Shown: piece by piece, positions 32,540 to 43,915 of the stretch
How the letters are laid out: each line of letters opens with the position of its first letter
How positions within the stretch are numbered: position 1 is the first letter of the stretch
DNA from: Candidula unifasciata
Taxonomy: Eukaryota; Mollusca; Gastropoda; Stylommatophora; Geomitridae
Direction of reading: 5' to 3'
Assembly: GCA_905116865.2 (NCBI GenBank)
Contig: CAJHNH020007590.1
Location: 172,501 to 236,500 of the forward strand
Length of the DNA stretch: 64,000 bases
Translations under genes and position numbers: made by a program
Notes under the pieces: model-generated
The model's input: the letters and a program-made list of their open reading frames with translations, nothing else
The model's database searches: none
Told to the model about the DNA's origin: nothing

Positions 32540-32614
32540 GTGTTTCTGTGTAAGAGTGTCATCGGGTTTGCGAGAAAGAGAGAGAGTGTGCGAAAGAATC
32601 TTGACATGGGGTGT

Positions 32615-32656
<42 letters not shown>

Positions 32657-32731
32657 GTGTTTCTGTGTAAGAGTGTCATCGGGTTTGCGAGAAAGAGAGA
32701 GAGTGTGCGAAAGAATCTTGACATGGGGTGT

Positions 32732-32776
<45 letters not shown>

Positions 32777-32800
32777 CATGTGCGCGTGTGTGTGCGTGAA
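32380..32800. repeat. (GT)n, then 116-bp tandem duplication with (GA)n blocks
   Basis: (GT)n at 32383-32414. Two near-identical copies of a block starting tatgtgtttctgtgtaagag and ending gacatggggtgtggga (32537-32615, 32653-32732) alternate with three (GA)n runs. Confidence 0.95.
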
Positions 32801-33354
32801 AGAGTTTGAATAATAGTGAAACTTTGGGGAGTGAAGGAGAGAGTGAGAGCATGAAAGAGTTTGTGTAAGAGAGTGATATAGGGTGTGGGAGAGATAAAAG
32901 GTGAGAGAGTTTGCGAAACATAAACGAGTAACCTAAAGAATGAACAAGCAGTAAGTTCACAAAGGTAACAGGGGCAGATACATTTCTATTCAAATGTCTC
33001 AAAGCAGACAGGATAGAACCTTGGGGCTTTGGCTACTTGACGAAGCCCATCACCAGCCCTCACTACTCCAAGTGGGGGTCGAGGATGGGGTGGGGGAGGA
33101 GGGCCATGTATATGCGCGCGCAGACTCGCCTGCTTTATGGTGTAATCCCAGGGTACAGTGCTGAAATGGTGTAAAGCAGTGGTGGATATAAAACTCAGAC
33201 ACATCAAGACAAACGGTTATATGGACACCAATTAATTATGTATATAAATAGAGCCAATGAGTATGAAAGCCGTCAGCCCGTAAACACGCATTATGAATCG
33301 ATAATTATTAGTTATCATCAGTTGAGTTGAGCTGAGTTAATAATTGACATCACA
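32801..33354. other. no gene seen
   Basis: Purine-rich then mixed non-coding sequence; nothing recognised. Confidence 0.5.
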
Positions 33355-33505
33355 TCAATCGGGGTATTCCAATACGCGTTCCGTTCCCATCCTCAGCAGC
33401 CAGCGCAGAGTTCCAATACTAATGGTGCCGGTCGTAGTCTGGTTATATGTCCGTCTTGCCTTTCCTCTGAGCGTAGTGTGCCGGTTGAAGCCTCTGGTCA
33501 CACCT
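33355..33505 (-). mobile_element. LINE 3' tail fragment (RNase H LINE family)
   Basis: Plus-strand tccgttcccatcctcagcag, gtccgtcttgcctttcctct and gagcgtagtgtgccggt match 58030-58130 closely. Confidence 0.75.
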
Positions 33506-33584
33506 ATGTGCATCACTCTCTCCCCAGCCCATCATATTCTAGTTTCTCTTCTGACTTCGTTATTTGTTCCCAGAGGGCTTCTTC

Positions 33585-34580
33585 TATTTCTTCTTCTTCT
33601 TTTTCTTCTTCTTCACTTCCTCTTCTACTGCTTCAAGTGTGGGTGAAGATAGAAGGTTCTGCTTCTTGTTTTTCTTACCGCCTCAACCATAGACACATTG
33701 TGTCTGTAGAGTTTTCCTGATATTATCTTTCCATACTGTTCTTGATCTACCTCGTGCTTTACGTCCTTGGCCTCTTATGGTGTATGCTTTGCTTGGCATG
33801 GCGTCACAGGGTATTGACTCTGAGTAAGCAAACGATTTGATTTGCTGCCTCTGTGTGAACTCTAGAACTAGTTCTGTGCCCACATTTTCTCTTATACCCA
33901 CGTATCTGATTTTATCTCCACTGGTCACTTCTGTAGCCCTTCTCAGACAGAACATTTTATATAGCTACTAATTGTCTTTTCTTGGCGACCTTGCATATAC
34001 TGTCTTCCATATACTGTCTTCCATATACTGTCTTCCATATACTGTCTTCCATATACTGTCTTCCATATACTGTCTTCCATATACTGACTTCCATATACTG
34101 TCTTCCATATACTGTCTTCCATATACTGTCTTCCATATACTGTCTTCCATATACTGACTTCCATATACTGACTTCCATATACTGACTTCCATATACTGTC
34201 TTCCATATACTGACTTCCATATACTGTCTTCCATATACTGTCTTCCATATACTGTCTTCCATATACTGTCTTCCATATACTGTCTTCCATATACTGACTT
34301 CCATATACTGTCGATGTAGGATGTCAGGAGTGGATATAAGACACATTCCTGTCTTACTTCAGATGTTACTTTGAATGATTTGGATGTTCCCTGGTTTATT
34401 CTAACTGTGCTTCTACATTCACTACATATACTTTTCCCCACTTCGATAAGGTGTTCGCGTACTCTACATCAAGCCATTACTTTCCTAAATACTTGTCTAT
34501 TAGTCGACTCTGTCGAATGTCCTCTCCTGGTCTACAAATGCCACACATAATTTCCCATTATATTTGATGTTTCTTCTTCT
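33585..34580 (-). mobile_element. LINE fragment split by a 14-bp array
   Basis: Minus strand downstream block: FCLRRATEVTSGDKIRYVGI, RQQIKSFAYSESIPC, GRSRTVWKDNIRKTL. Upstream block: VRINQGTSKSFKVTSEVRQE (RT palm, cf. GVRQGCVLSPLL) leading into YIDSI. Between them is the array at 33993-34313. Decayed. Confidence 0.8.
33993..34313. repeat. 14-bp tandem array, about 23 copies, in LINE RT
   Basis: Unit ccatatactgtctt with a cttcc-g variant (tgactt). It starts exactly where the RT Y-I-D-S-I motif would continue, so the repeat DSIWKTVYGRQYME probably began as LINE codons. Confidence 0.95.
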
Positions 34581-34689
34581 TCTTCTACTTCTTCTTTTCT
34601 TTCAATTATATATGTGCAATTTCTCATACATCTCATATGTTTCCATATGACTTAAAAGAAAGGAGGTGCCTCAGTATTGACTGCATTCT

Positions 34690-35205
34690 CGCTTGCTTCC
34701 TTTGTTCTTCGATAACGGTATAACTACTGTATGTTTCCAGGCAATGGCGGTAGTTTGTTGTATTCATTATGCATTAAATAATCTTTGTAGCCACAATAGA
34801 ATTGTAAGAGCTAATGTTTCAAGCCTCGCAATCAATGACAGTAACATCAAAAGAGAAAGCAAATCGCAGTACCTGGGTATCATTTTCGTTAGAAGCCTGT
34901 CCCTCAAGGATCACCACAAAAGGACTTTGTGCTCCCAAAATTATGATAGAAATGGACATGGAAAAAAGAATGATCTGTTCCGGCACGTGATCCTCTCTGT
35001 GATAGATTATAGATTTGGAAGGCTTACCATATCAAAGAGTCAGCAGGTAAAACTCGAACGCATACAGAATGTAGCCATGCGGATATACCCGGGATCTACA
35101 AGAGATACTCCGGTATTATGCCTGCGATATATGCTTACACTGTCTACTATAGCAAACAGACTCAAGGTTCTGCAAGCAAAGACATATCTCAGAGTAGCTG
35201 CGTGA
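34690..35205 (+). mobile_element. LINE RT thumb fragment (RNase H LINE family)
   Basis: Open plus-strand frame of 170 residues: SQYLGIIFVRSLSLKDHHKR, QQVKLERIQNVAMRIYPGST, RDTPVLCLRYML, TIANRLKVLQAK. It matches the thumb of the copy at 6901-7140. Truncated on both sides; a microsatellite follows immediately. Confidence 0.85.
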
Positions 35206-35381
35206 ATGAATGAATAAAGGAACGAAAGAATAAATGAATGAAAGAATAAATGAACGAAAGAATAAATGAAGAATGACCGAATGAACGAACGAATGAACGA
35301 ACGAACGAATGAATGAACGATAGAATGAATGAACGAACGAATGTATGAACGAACGAATGTATGAACGAACGAATGTATCAA

Positions 35382-35416
<35 letters not shown>

Positions 35417-36260
35417 GCGTGCGTGCGTGCGTGCGTGTGTGTGTGTATGTATGTATGTATGTATGTATGTATGTATGTATGTATGTATGTATGTATGTAT
35501 GTATGTATGTATGTATGTATGTATGTATGTATGTATGTATGTATGTATGTATGTGTGTGTATGTATGTATGTGTGTGTATGTATATATGTATGTATGTGT
35601 GTGTGTATGTGTGTTTATGTGTGTGTATGTATGTGAATGCGTGTGTATATGTGTGTATGTGTGTGTATATATATATGTGTGTATATGTGTATGTGTGTAT
35701 ATGTGTGTATGTGTGTGTAAATGTGTGTGTATGTGTGTGTATGTGTGTATGCGTGTGTGTATGTGTATGAGTGTGTATGTGTATGTGTGTGTATGTGTGT
35801 GTATGTGTGTGTATGTGTGTGTATGTGTATGTGTGTGTATATGTGTGTATATGTGTGTGTATGCGTATGTATGTGTATGCGTATGTGTGTGTATGTGTAT
35901 GTTTGTGTATGTGTATTTGTGTGTATGTGTGTGTATGTGTGTGTATGTGTATGTGCGTGTGTATGTGTATGCGTGTGTGTGTATATGTGTGTGTATGTAT
36001 GTGTGTATGTGTGTGTATGTGTGTATGTATGTGTGTGTATGAGTGTGTATGTATGTGTGTGTATGTGTGTGTATTTGTGTGTATGTATGTGTATGTGTGT
36101 GTATGTATGTATATATGTATGTGTGTGTGTATGTATGTATGAAGGTATGTATATATAGATGAATGGGCAGATGGATGGATAAATGAATGGACGTATGGAT
36201 GGATGGGTGGATTCATGGTTAAACAGAAGGATGAATGGATGGCTGGATGAGTGGGTGACT
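35206..36260. repeat. 1-kb compound microsatellite
   Basis: (GAAT/GAAC)n, then (TGTC)n, (TGCG)n, (TATG)n and a long mix of (GT)n with ta and gc interruptions, ending in (GATG)n. Thr/His- or Val/Cys-rich frames are artefacts. Confidence 0.97.
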
Positions 36261-36790
36261 GGATAGATGTGCTACTGTGGTACAGTGTGTAAGGATTACC
36301 AATTGCTGCGGTTATCCAGTTTTTAACTGATAAAAACTCCCCCATCTCCTTGAAGCGAGAAGAGAAATGCTACGTTCTGGCAATTAACTCATGGAATGCC
36401 TCGCAACGTCAGAGAAAACAATAGTATGTCCTTACAAATAACATACTGAACAGGCCCTGTTTGCCTATCTAGTCCAAGGACAACCCAAAACAACAAAGAA
36501 AATCTAGTGCCCCATGTTAGAAAACCCAGTATATTATCGTTACCAGTACGTTTACGATATTTATCAAATGTCAGGCCTAATTATATTACCGTGTAACAGG
36601 GTGCTTATCAGTACGGTTAGCTCTCTGAAGGTCTTGGTGTGTCGTTTCCCTGGCAGACGTGTTGCCTTGGTAATTATGTTGAGTGTTTTTATGAAGGATT
36701 TGCAAGTCATGGTTACACGGACATATGGTGCGGCTTGAACTATCGACAGGCTCACATGAAGGCTAGAGTTTGTCTTAATTGTTGCTCCAG
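36261..36790. other. no gene seen
   Basis: Non-coding sequence without recognisable signatures. Confidence 0.45.
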
Positions 36791-36900
36791 TGACCACTGT
36801 TGTTGTTGCTGCTGCTTCTCTACTGCTACTACAACTGCTGCTACTATAGCAACAACAATTTCTACTGCTACTGCTACTGCTGCTACTTCTTCTGCTACTG

Positions 36901-36973
<73 letters not shown>

Positions 36974-37650
36974 CTACTTACTACTTACTACTTGCTGCTG
37001 CTGCTGCTACTACAACTAGAGTGATTGTTTATGACATCACCAACCTAGTACCTACTTGTCTATAATAAATATACTCAATAATCCAAGTACGTAAGAAAAT
37101 GTCTCAGTATTATTGCGCTCCTAAATTAGGATTATGCCCCTTGAGCTGGGTCCTTTTTCGGCTTGGAAAATATATGTGTGTGGGTGGGGAAAGGGGCATA
37201 TGGTGATTTGACCCCCGCCCACACCACCCCATCTTTTCTCTGTGTCGCGTCTGAGCTACCAGAACTACGCTAATGCGCCTACTATATTTACTACTACTAT
37301 CACTAAAACTACTACTACTACCACCACTTCTGGTATTACTACTACTACCACCACCGCCGCAACAACTACCACTTCTGCTACTATTGCTACTGCTACTACA
37401 ACCAACACCACCATCACTACAACTACCACACCTACTACCACCACCACCACCAATATCACCACTACTACCACACTTACTACCCCCACCACCATCCCCACTG
37501 TTATCACAGCTACTGCCACCACCATCACCACTACTACTATCACCACCACCATCACCACTGCTACCACAGCTACTGCCACCACCATCACCACTACTACTAT
37601 CACCACCACCATCACCACTACTACTATCACCACCACCATCACCACCACGA
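36791..37650. repeat. (CTA)n and (ACC/ACT)n trinucleotide tracts
   Basis: (CTA)n at 36890-36974 and a 380-bp (ACC/ACT)n block at 37268-37648; the latter has a 60-bp higher-order repeat (ctgccaccaccatcaccact...). About 230 bp of unique sequence separates them. Confidence 0.95.
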
Positions 37651-38024
37651 CTAGTATTCAGTCTTTCAGTGCCGTGTCTATAATAAAGATTGGTTGCCTG
37701 GATGCCCAACACTCCCGTCTCCTTCCTGCCTGGACGCTCTCATACAACTTTCGACCCTGCCACTTGTGTTCCCTTTAAGGCCTTACTCGTTAAGAATGAC
37801 GATATCGATTACAACAGTAATGAGAAAGCCGATGATGGTGTCAGACCGGTGATGATAACCGGGATGTAACATTATCGATCTGTTAACGAAATTTAAACAC
37901 CAGATTTTCATTTAATAATTGTCTGGTATCGATAGGTTGAGGAGTTATGAACGAGATTTTAACAAGCAAACCAAAAAAAAACTAAAATGATTATGAGAGT
38001 ATAAGGGGAGGGAGGGAGAGAGAA

Positions 38025-38029
38025 AGAGA

Positions 38030-38088
<59 letters not shown>

Positions 38089-38104
38089 GGGGAAAGAGAG
38101 ATAC
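38025..38104. repeat. (AG)n microsatellite
   Basis: About 25 units flanked by aaagag. Confidence 0.95.
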
Positions 38105-38259
38105 AAAAAGAGAAAGGAACAGGAATGAATAGACTTTTGCTCTTAAACGGACTGTTGGCACGTTGTGTTGTGGTTTACAGCTAGGTTGTGATATATGAGC
38201 CTTTCTTACCAAAACATTCTAATTTTACAACACTTCTAATTAGTTGCCATCAAAGAAGG

Positions 38260-38322
38260 CTTGTGGGGGGGGGGAACAATTTGCCCCCCCCCCCCCCACA
38301 CACACACACACACACACACATA
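38260..38322. repeat. G-run, C-run and (AC)n
   Basis: gggggggg, then 15 C, then (CA)n within 60 bp; the G and C runs could pair. Confidence 0.9.
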
Positions 38323-38595
38323 CGTCCCCTTCCCAATGCGGCACTGAAACTCAAACAGGGAAAATAAAAGATAGTCGGGAAACATAGAGAGGAAGTGGGA
38401 AAGAATTAGGAGAAGAAAAGAAGAGAGGCTTACAGAAGATATGTGAACTGAGTAAAGTAGACATACAAGCGGACAAAATTGTGGTTGTCTACAGCACAGA
38501 CTCCCCCTCTAGAGAGTTGGAACAGTTGGGAGGGGAAAGAGGGAAGTTAGTGTTTTTTTTCATTAACAGGGAGGAACGGCAGTATACCAGATGGG

Positions 38596-38728
38596 TATGG
38601 GAATCTATAGTCTGTACAGACATATAAGTATTAGAGTCTATAGTCTGTACAGACATATAAGTATGGGAATCCATAGTCTGTACAGACAGATATGTATGAG
38701 AATCCATAGTCTGTGTAGACAGGTAACA
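38596..38728. repeat. 38-bp tandem repeat, about 3.5 copies
   Basis: Unit ccatagtctgtacagacata plus taagtatgggaat. Confidence 0.9.
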
Positions 38729-38983
38729 TAATAAATGCATGTGCCATCTCCACAATCAAGGTTGGATACCGATGCTGTCTTCGGGAATATTTGGCGATGA
38801 GGCCCCAATCACTTCACGGCGTGACTCATACACCATTGTCTGACAACGATAACGCTTGTTTTGTTAACCGCCTAACTAGGGGGAACCAACCCTAGTACTC
38901 AATGATCGTGACATTTTAACCGCATTCAGCAAGCTCTAGACCACGGAGCTCCTTGTGGTCAGAGAATTTCACAAAATAAATAA

Positions 38984-39115
38984 CCCAGCAATGGTAATAG
39001 TTTACTATATTTCCACGGTCTAATCAGTTCTTTTCTACAGAAGAACAATAACCCAGCAATGGTAATAGTCTACTGTATTTCCACTGTCTAATCTGTTCTT
39101 TTATACAGAAGAACC
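38984..39115. repeat. tandem duplication of about 66 bp
   Basis: aacccagcaatggtaatagt ... cagaagaac occurs twice with a few substitutions. Confidence 0.9.
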
Positions 39116-39534
39116 CTCGGTGAAATAATTATAAACTGCTTCAAGTTGTACAGCAATCAAACATCAAAGCCTTACAAGAGATGCCTTCAGAGAAATGAAC
39201 TTGCTGGATCGAAGACTACAACAAGACACAGAACAAGTGCAGGTGATTGTTCATGATGGTTCATTTTTTTCTTTCATGTGCAAACACCGTTTCGATATTT
39301 CTTCATCTGTTTGAAGATGAAAGGGAAAACATTGATTTGACATGCGTAGCCAGTTGAGGCCACGGTAGCGTATATAATGAAATGCTAAATATAACATAAA
39401 TTGATTTAAAAGCTCAAAAGAGAAAAAGAAAGGGCTCGATAAATACAACTGAACGTTTCACTTACATTTTTAATCAACGGAGGTTTCAACACAACACAAA
39501 CTGCAGCTAAAAAACGCAACCGACAAGACAACGA

Positions 39535-39728
39535 AAAACAACACAGAGTCGTACACATATCTGGGCAGTAATGCAGACAAAAATGGGGGAACTGATAGAG
39601 ATATTAAAATACGAATACAAAAGACAAGAGGAGCTTCCATAGCACTAGGGAATTGGTGGAGGTCAAAAGAAATTCAAACTAATACTAAACTGAACATTTT
39701 TTATCTAGTGTCAAATCCGTACTGGTTT

Positions 39729-39760
<32 letters not shown>

Positions 39761-40230
39761 TTCTTCTTTTTTCTTCCTTTTTTTTTTTTTTTCTTTTTTA
39801 AGAAAAAAAGAGAAAAAATCCGTACTGTTCTATGGAGCCGAAACATGGAGACCAACAATTGCTAATAAACTACAAACATTCATTAATTGTTGCCTGCGCA
39901 GAATAGGGGGAATTAAATGTTATGATAGAATCACTGATGGGAAAGAACTAAACAAATTCCAGTGGACCCAGAAGTGAAAAAAAAAAAAAAAGACGCCTGC
40001 GTTGGATAGGACATACGCTGAGAAAACCTGAGAACAATATAACTAGAGTTTGTTTGCATAGGCACGGAAATAAAGGAAGACACACAAAAATGAGCGGGAA
40101 AAAGAGCTAAAGAGTGCAGTTAAAAAGACGGAGAGGACACGGGGAGAGCTGCATGCAATAGCCAAGGATAGAACGACTTGTCGTGAAGAAGACAACAGAG
40201 CTTTTATACAGCCAAGGTCAACATTAACAT
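39535..40230 (+). mobile_element. LINE fragment (RTE-like) with a poly(T) insertion
   Basis: The plus strand reads GGTDRDIKIRIQKTRGASIA, LGNWWRSKEIQTNTKLNIFY and, after the insertion, VLFYGAETWRPTIANKLQTF, INCCLRRIGGIKCYDRITDG then RRLRWIGHTLRKPENNITR. A common RTE-like C-terminal arrangement, with a frame break and A-run at 39977-39992. Confidence 0.88.
39723..39815 (-). mobile_element. poly(A)-only insertion with target duplication
   Basis: A 90-bp T-rich tract lies between two copies of AAATCCGTACTG (39712-39723, 39816-39827) and interrupts LINE codons at the same point. It looks like a retrotransposed tail with almost no body. Confidence 0.7.
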
Positions 40231-40454
40231 CAGAATTACATAATATGGGAAAATATGAACAGAAAGGCTGTATTAGGATATAAAAGCAAATAGCTGTCTT
40301 TAAAACCAGGGACAAATGAAAACCAATTAAAAAGAAATTAGGTAAAGGTACATTAAATACTGAAACCCGAAGGACGAGGGTTGTACGAATGGCTTCACAC
40401 GAAAACCTTAAAAGTGTAATAAAAGTTACAATAGCCATTCCGTTGTGTTGTAAC

Positions 40455-40604
40455 CTCTGAATAATATTGTTGTTAATGATGTCAAAGGTGTTAAGAACGT
40501 GACATAATGTTCCTTGTAATTGCGTGCTGTCTATTCCCTTCTTTGAGGTTTTTACTAACAGTTTTTGTTTTATTTTCTTGATCTCATCTGGACTGCAGTT
40601 ACAC
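40455..40604 (-). CDS. candidate host exon of unknown function
   Basis: Not a recognised family. The minus strand has an acceptor aaacag, 49 full codons CNCSPDEIKKIKQKLLVKTS then KKGIDSTQLQGTLCHVLNTF and DIINNNIIQ, and a donor AG followed by gttaca. Both ends have the same phase, so the exon is symmetric. Composition (amphipathic, charged, three Cys) looks like real protein rather than repeat. No neighbouring exon was found, so it may be an isolated exon, a pseudogene piece or part of an unknown transposon. Confidence 0.3.
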
Positions 40605-40764
40605 CTGTTTACGGCATCATTGTACACGGTAAAGTTTTAATGACTGTATTTTGTGAAAACACTGTCGTTCCTTATTTTGTAGTCACCATCGGAGGAGTTG
40701 ATGCAACATATATTGTTACAGTGTGTGTCAGAGACCTACTTTATTTACTCTGGCTCGTTGGGTA

Positions 40765-42435
40765 GGCCAGCTAACAGACTTAACTACCCTATAACACACT
40801 TAAAACACATCGCTATTGAGTACACACATAATCTTTCATGTACAAAGAACAATTCAACCTAAAGCAATTCTCAATGGAATGGACGTTCCTTGATTCGAAA
40901 CGCCGGTGGTGATAGCTTTTTTTATTCACTAATCCACCCCGAGATGTTCCCATGATACCCCATGGAGTCGATCCACCCGTACAGCGCTAACTTAAGCTGC
41001 CGTTCACGCCACGTGAGACTCAGTGGTACGCATAAGGTGAGTGATTTAAGTATGAGCGGGTAGTGTTAACGCCACCAACGATGCATGTCAACATTAATTA
41101 ACTACCTGCTTTGCAGATTCTGCGTGAAAACTACTCCTACGCAAGGAACATTACAGATGAACAATCTTGTCAGAACAGCGTAGGGAAACACAACTTATCT
41201 AAAGCCGAACCACAATTACTATTCTTGCTAATCGTCACTAATACAAACTACGCTAAGCGTTTCAAATAGAAGATACATTTGCAGTCGCAGTCCCACAACC
41301 GTCCAGCCTAAGTGTCCTACACACGTGTCTCTCTTGAAGAAGCCTTTTGTTCCTCTCCAGCGTTCATCTCTAACACGCTGTAACTCGTGTTAATATTGGG
41401 GCCTAGGGCTTAACCCAGCCACGGCCATCTTTAGATATAAATGATATATAAAAGATACAGATTGGCGTGCCCAGCGTGATGATTCACTATCATCACACAT
41501 ACTTATTCCGTAACCGAAAAGGCCTAAGACAGTGTGTCTTATTTTGAGTACTGTTTTCCACATTAAAAGCTCTATTCACAATGGCTTCTACTGGTTAAAG
41601 TATTATGAAGAAACACCCTCAGTATCCGGAAATAATATAAATTGTTCAATAACCACGTTCGAATACATGCCACCGTTAAGGAACACATGCTCAACTAAAA
41701 ATACTTTTTTTTGGGGGGGGGGGGGTTAATACTATTGAAGCTAAGATCAGTTACTAAAACACCTGTATGTAGCAGCGATATTCTACACTAACAGTTACAT
41801 GGGGTTTGAAACATGACATAATACACAAATTTAATTACGGTGCGCAAATAATTGATTTCAAAAGTCTACAGTCATTAAACTTGATCACTGCAGAATATAC
41901 TTAGGATTACTTTCGCCTGATTTTCCAGACAAAAATGTTAGGGTTTAAATTAAATGTCCTCTCTGTGTGGGTTTCGAAGCTTCATTTCAGAGAACAAAAA
42001 CAAAAACAAACAAAAACACCCCCCCCCCCTCAATGCACCTTAATAAGCATGTCGTAGATGACGACTAAGAACATTATCTTCAAAGTCGGAGTGCATCTTC
42101 CTGAGAGGCGAGAAACCAACAGTCTGCTAAGAAGAAAAAAAAAGATTAAATTTCATAGTGCTGTGTTCTTCAACTTGTGGGACGCGCTCCCCTAGGGGTG
42201 GGGTGTCTCAGAAAGGGGGTGGGGATAGTCAAACAATTTTGAAATTAAATGCATTGAATGTTTATCTTCCTGTGATTGTTTTACTGAATAAGGTAGCCAA
42301 CCCAAATCCTAACCCTACCCTTAGTAGTCTCTTACGACATGCGTGATAAGGTGTAGTGTTACCATTCTTTGCTCCCATGAGGGCCCCTGTAACACACGGG
42401 CGGTACGCGACGATTAGGAGAGACAACCTGGCGTC
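40765..42435. other. mostly no gene seen; repeat fragments
   Basis: Apart from the candidate exon at 41532, only fragments are visible: 42040-42135 resembles 56085-56180 (aagcatgtcgtag, caaagtcggagt), and 42160-42235 (gtgttcttcaacttgtggg) resembles hAT-like element ends. Confidence 0.45.
41532..41704 (+). CDS. candidate host exon, Ig-like-looking fragment
   Basis: The plus strand after a possible acceptor (cctaagacag) reads CLILSTVFHIKSSIHNGFYW, LKYYEETPSVSGNN and INCSITTFEYMPPLRNTCST. The W-x-K-Y and spaced Cys residues are reminiscent of extracellular beta-sandwich domains. The frame then enters poly(T)/poly(G) and no donor is convincing. It could be a decayed exon. Identity not established. 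Confidence 0.25.
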
Positions 42436-42436
42436 G

Positions 42437-42654
<218 letters not shown>

Positions 42655-42813
42655 GGGTTATCCTCATTGCACTCCGGACATGTCCATAGGTGCTCAGATC
42701 CTTCCCTCAGTATGAACCCCAACGTCCGATGGCTAATAGAACCAGTTCTATGTTGATTAACAAGTCGAAAGATTTGGCGCGATCACAGTTCTGATTTCAT
42801 TGCGCTTGTCTAG

Positions 42814-43042
42814 TTAGTTGCGTATCCTTTCCATGACGTTGCAGAACCAGCCACAGCATTTATTTGCTGTTGTGGTTTTTCTAGGCAAATTTTACATTCA
42901 GCAGTTTGCCACTGCTCCCTGAACGATTAGCTCTCAGTACCACTGCCGAAACCAGCGCTAGACAAATCGTCCTCAGCAGGAATCGAACCCAGCACCCCGG
43001 CATTACGAAGCGCGTTCGCAACGCCCAAGCCATAGACGCCAA
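42814..43042 (-). mobile_element. SINE-A copy
   Basis: Full length from tagttgcgtatcctttccat to ccatagacgcc; the minus-strand head has GCTTGGGCGTTGCG and GGGTTCGATTCCTGCTG. No clear target duplication. Confidence 0.9.
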
Positions 43043-43635
43043 TAGTACCGTTTTCTAATATTGTTTTTTTTTTAAGGAAAACAAGTTATTTATTTTGTTT
43101 AATTTCAAAATGGCAACAGAAATAGTAAGCAAGTAAAACTTCTTCAATCTTCTAAAATGCAGTATTTGGGAGAACAGTGATTACGATATATTTATATGTA
43201 AGGTACTAGTGCTTGAGGTTTAGAATAAATAAAGACAAATAAAAATGATGATACACCAAAATGTGCACAGTAAGTCAAAAAGCGAAAACTCCAAGCCTGC
43301 TAAGCATTTCAACAAGAACTTTTCCAAGCCTGGTTTCATTGAAGCTCCTGACAATAAACTCTCTCCACAGCCAGATATGTGTAGCACATTCAGATATGCT
43401 GTTCAATGAGGCTATCTGACATTCCAAATATCCTCGTCATTTGTATTCACGGCAAAGAGATTTGATTAACTAGCCACAAAACATTTCAAAGCTTACACTA
43501 ACCAGGTACCGACGACAAGTCACTGGACTCAAATGAAGTCAATGAAGCTAATAGGAAATAATTAGATCCATACCGGCTCCAGCTGACAGGCCATGCTGCT
43601 GGCGTCACCAAACTGGGCTAACGATACGTTAACGC
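43043..43635. other. no gene seen
   Basis: AT-rich non-coding sequence. Confidence 0.45.
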
Positions 43636-43877
43636 AGCGTTTCTCAAACTTTTTTTTATCGTCGGGAAAGAAACATTTGCGGCCCACCCGCCCTTAAAGC
43701 GGTTTGAATACTTCAGAAAAGAAGGAAAAAGGTGCAAGTTTAATGTCAAGCAGATTTGGAAATATTCTTGATTATTGCGGCGGCACCAAGTTGAAGAGCC
43801 TCTTGGGGACGCTGCTGTAGTTGCATGTTATCCCGTATGTCTTAGGTTCCAGTTCGCTTAGAAGTATATTATAACAT

Positions 43878-43914
<37 letters not shown>
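43878..43914. repeat. 37-base G homopolymer
   Basis: Uninterrupted G run. Assembly length is likely approximate. Confidence 0.9.

Positions 43915-43915
<1 letters not shown>

Noticed and set aside
33943..34441. Repetitive protein DSIWKTVYGRQYME
   Set aside because: 14-bp array inside a decayed LINE; three frames equally open.
34744..35205. Possible host gene on the plus strand
   Set aside because: The KLERIQNxAMRIxxGxTRDTP pattern is the thumb of the RNase H LINE family also present at 6901-7140.
35116..36345. 409-codon Thr/His/Ile frame
   Set aside because: Reads through a (GT)n/(TATG)n compound microsatellite; the C-terminal end is antisense to a LINE.
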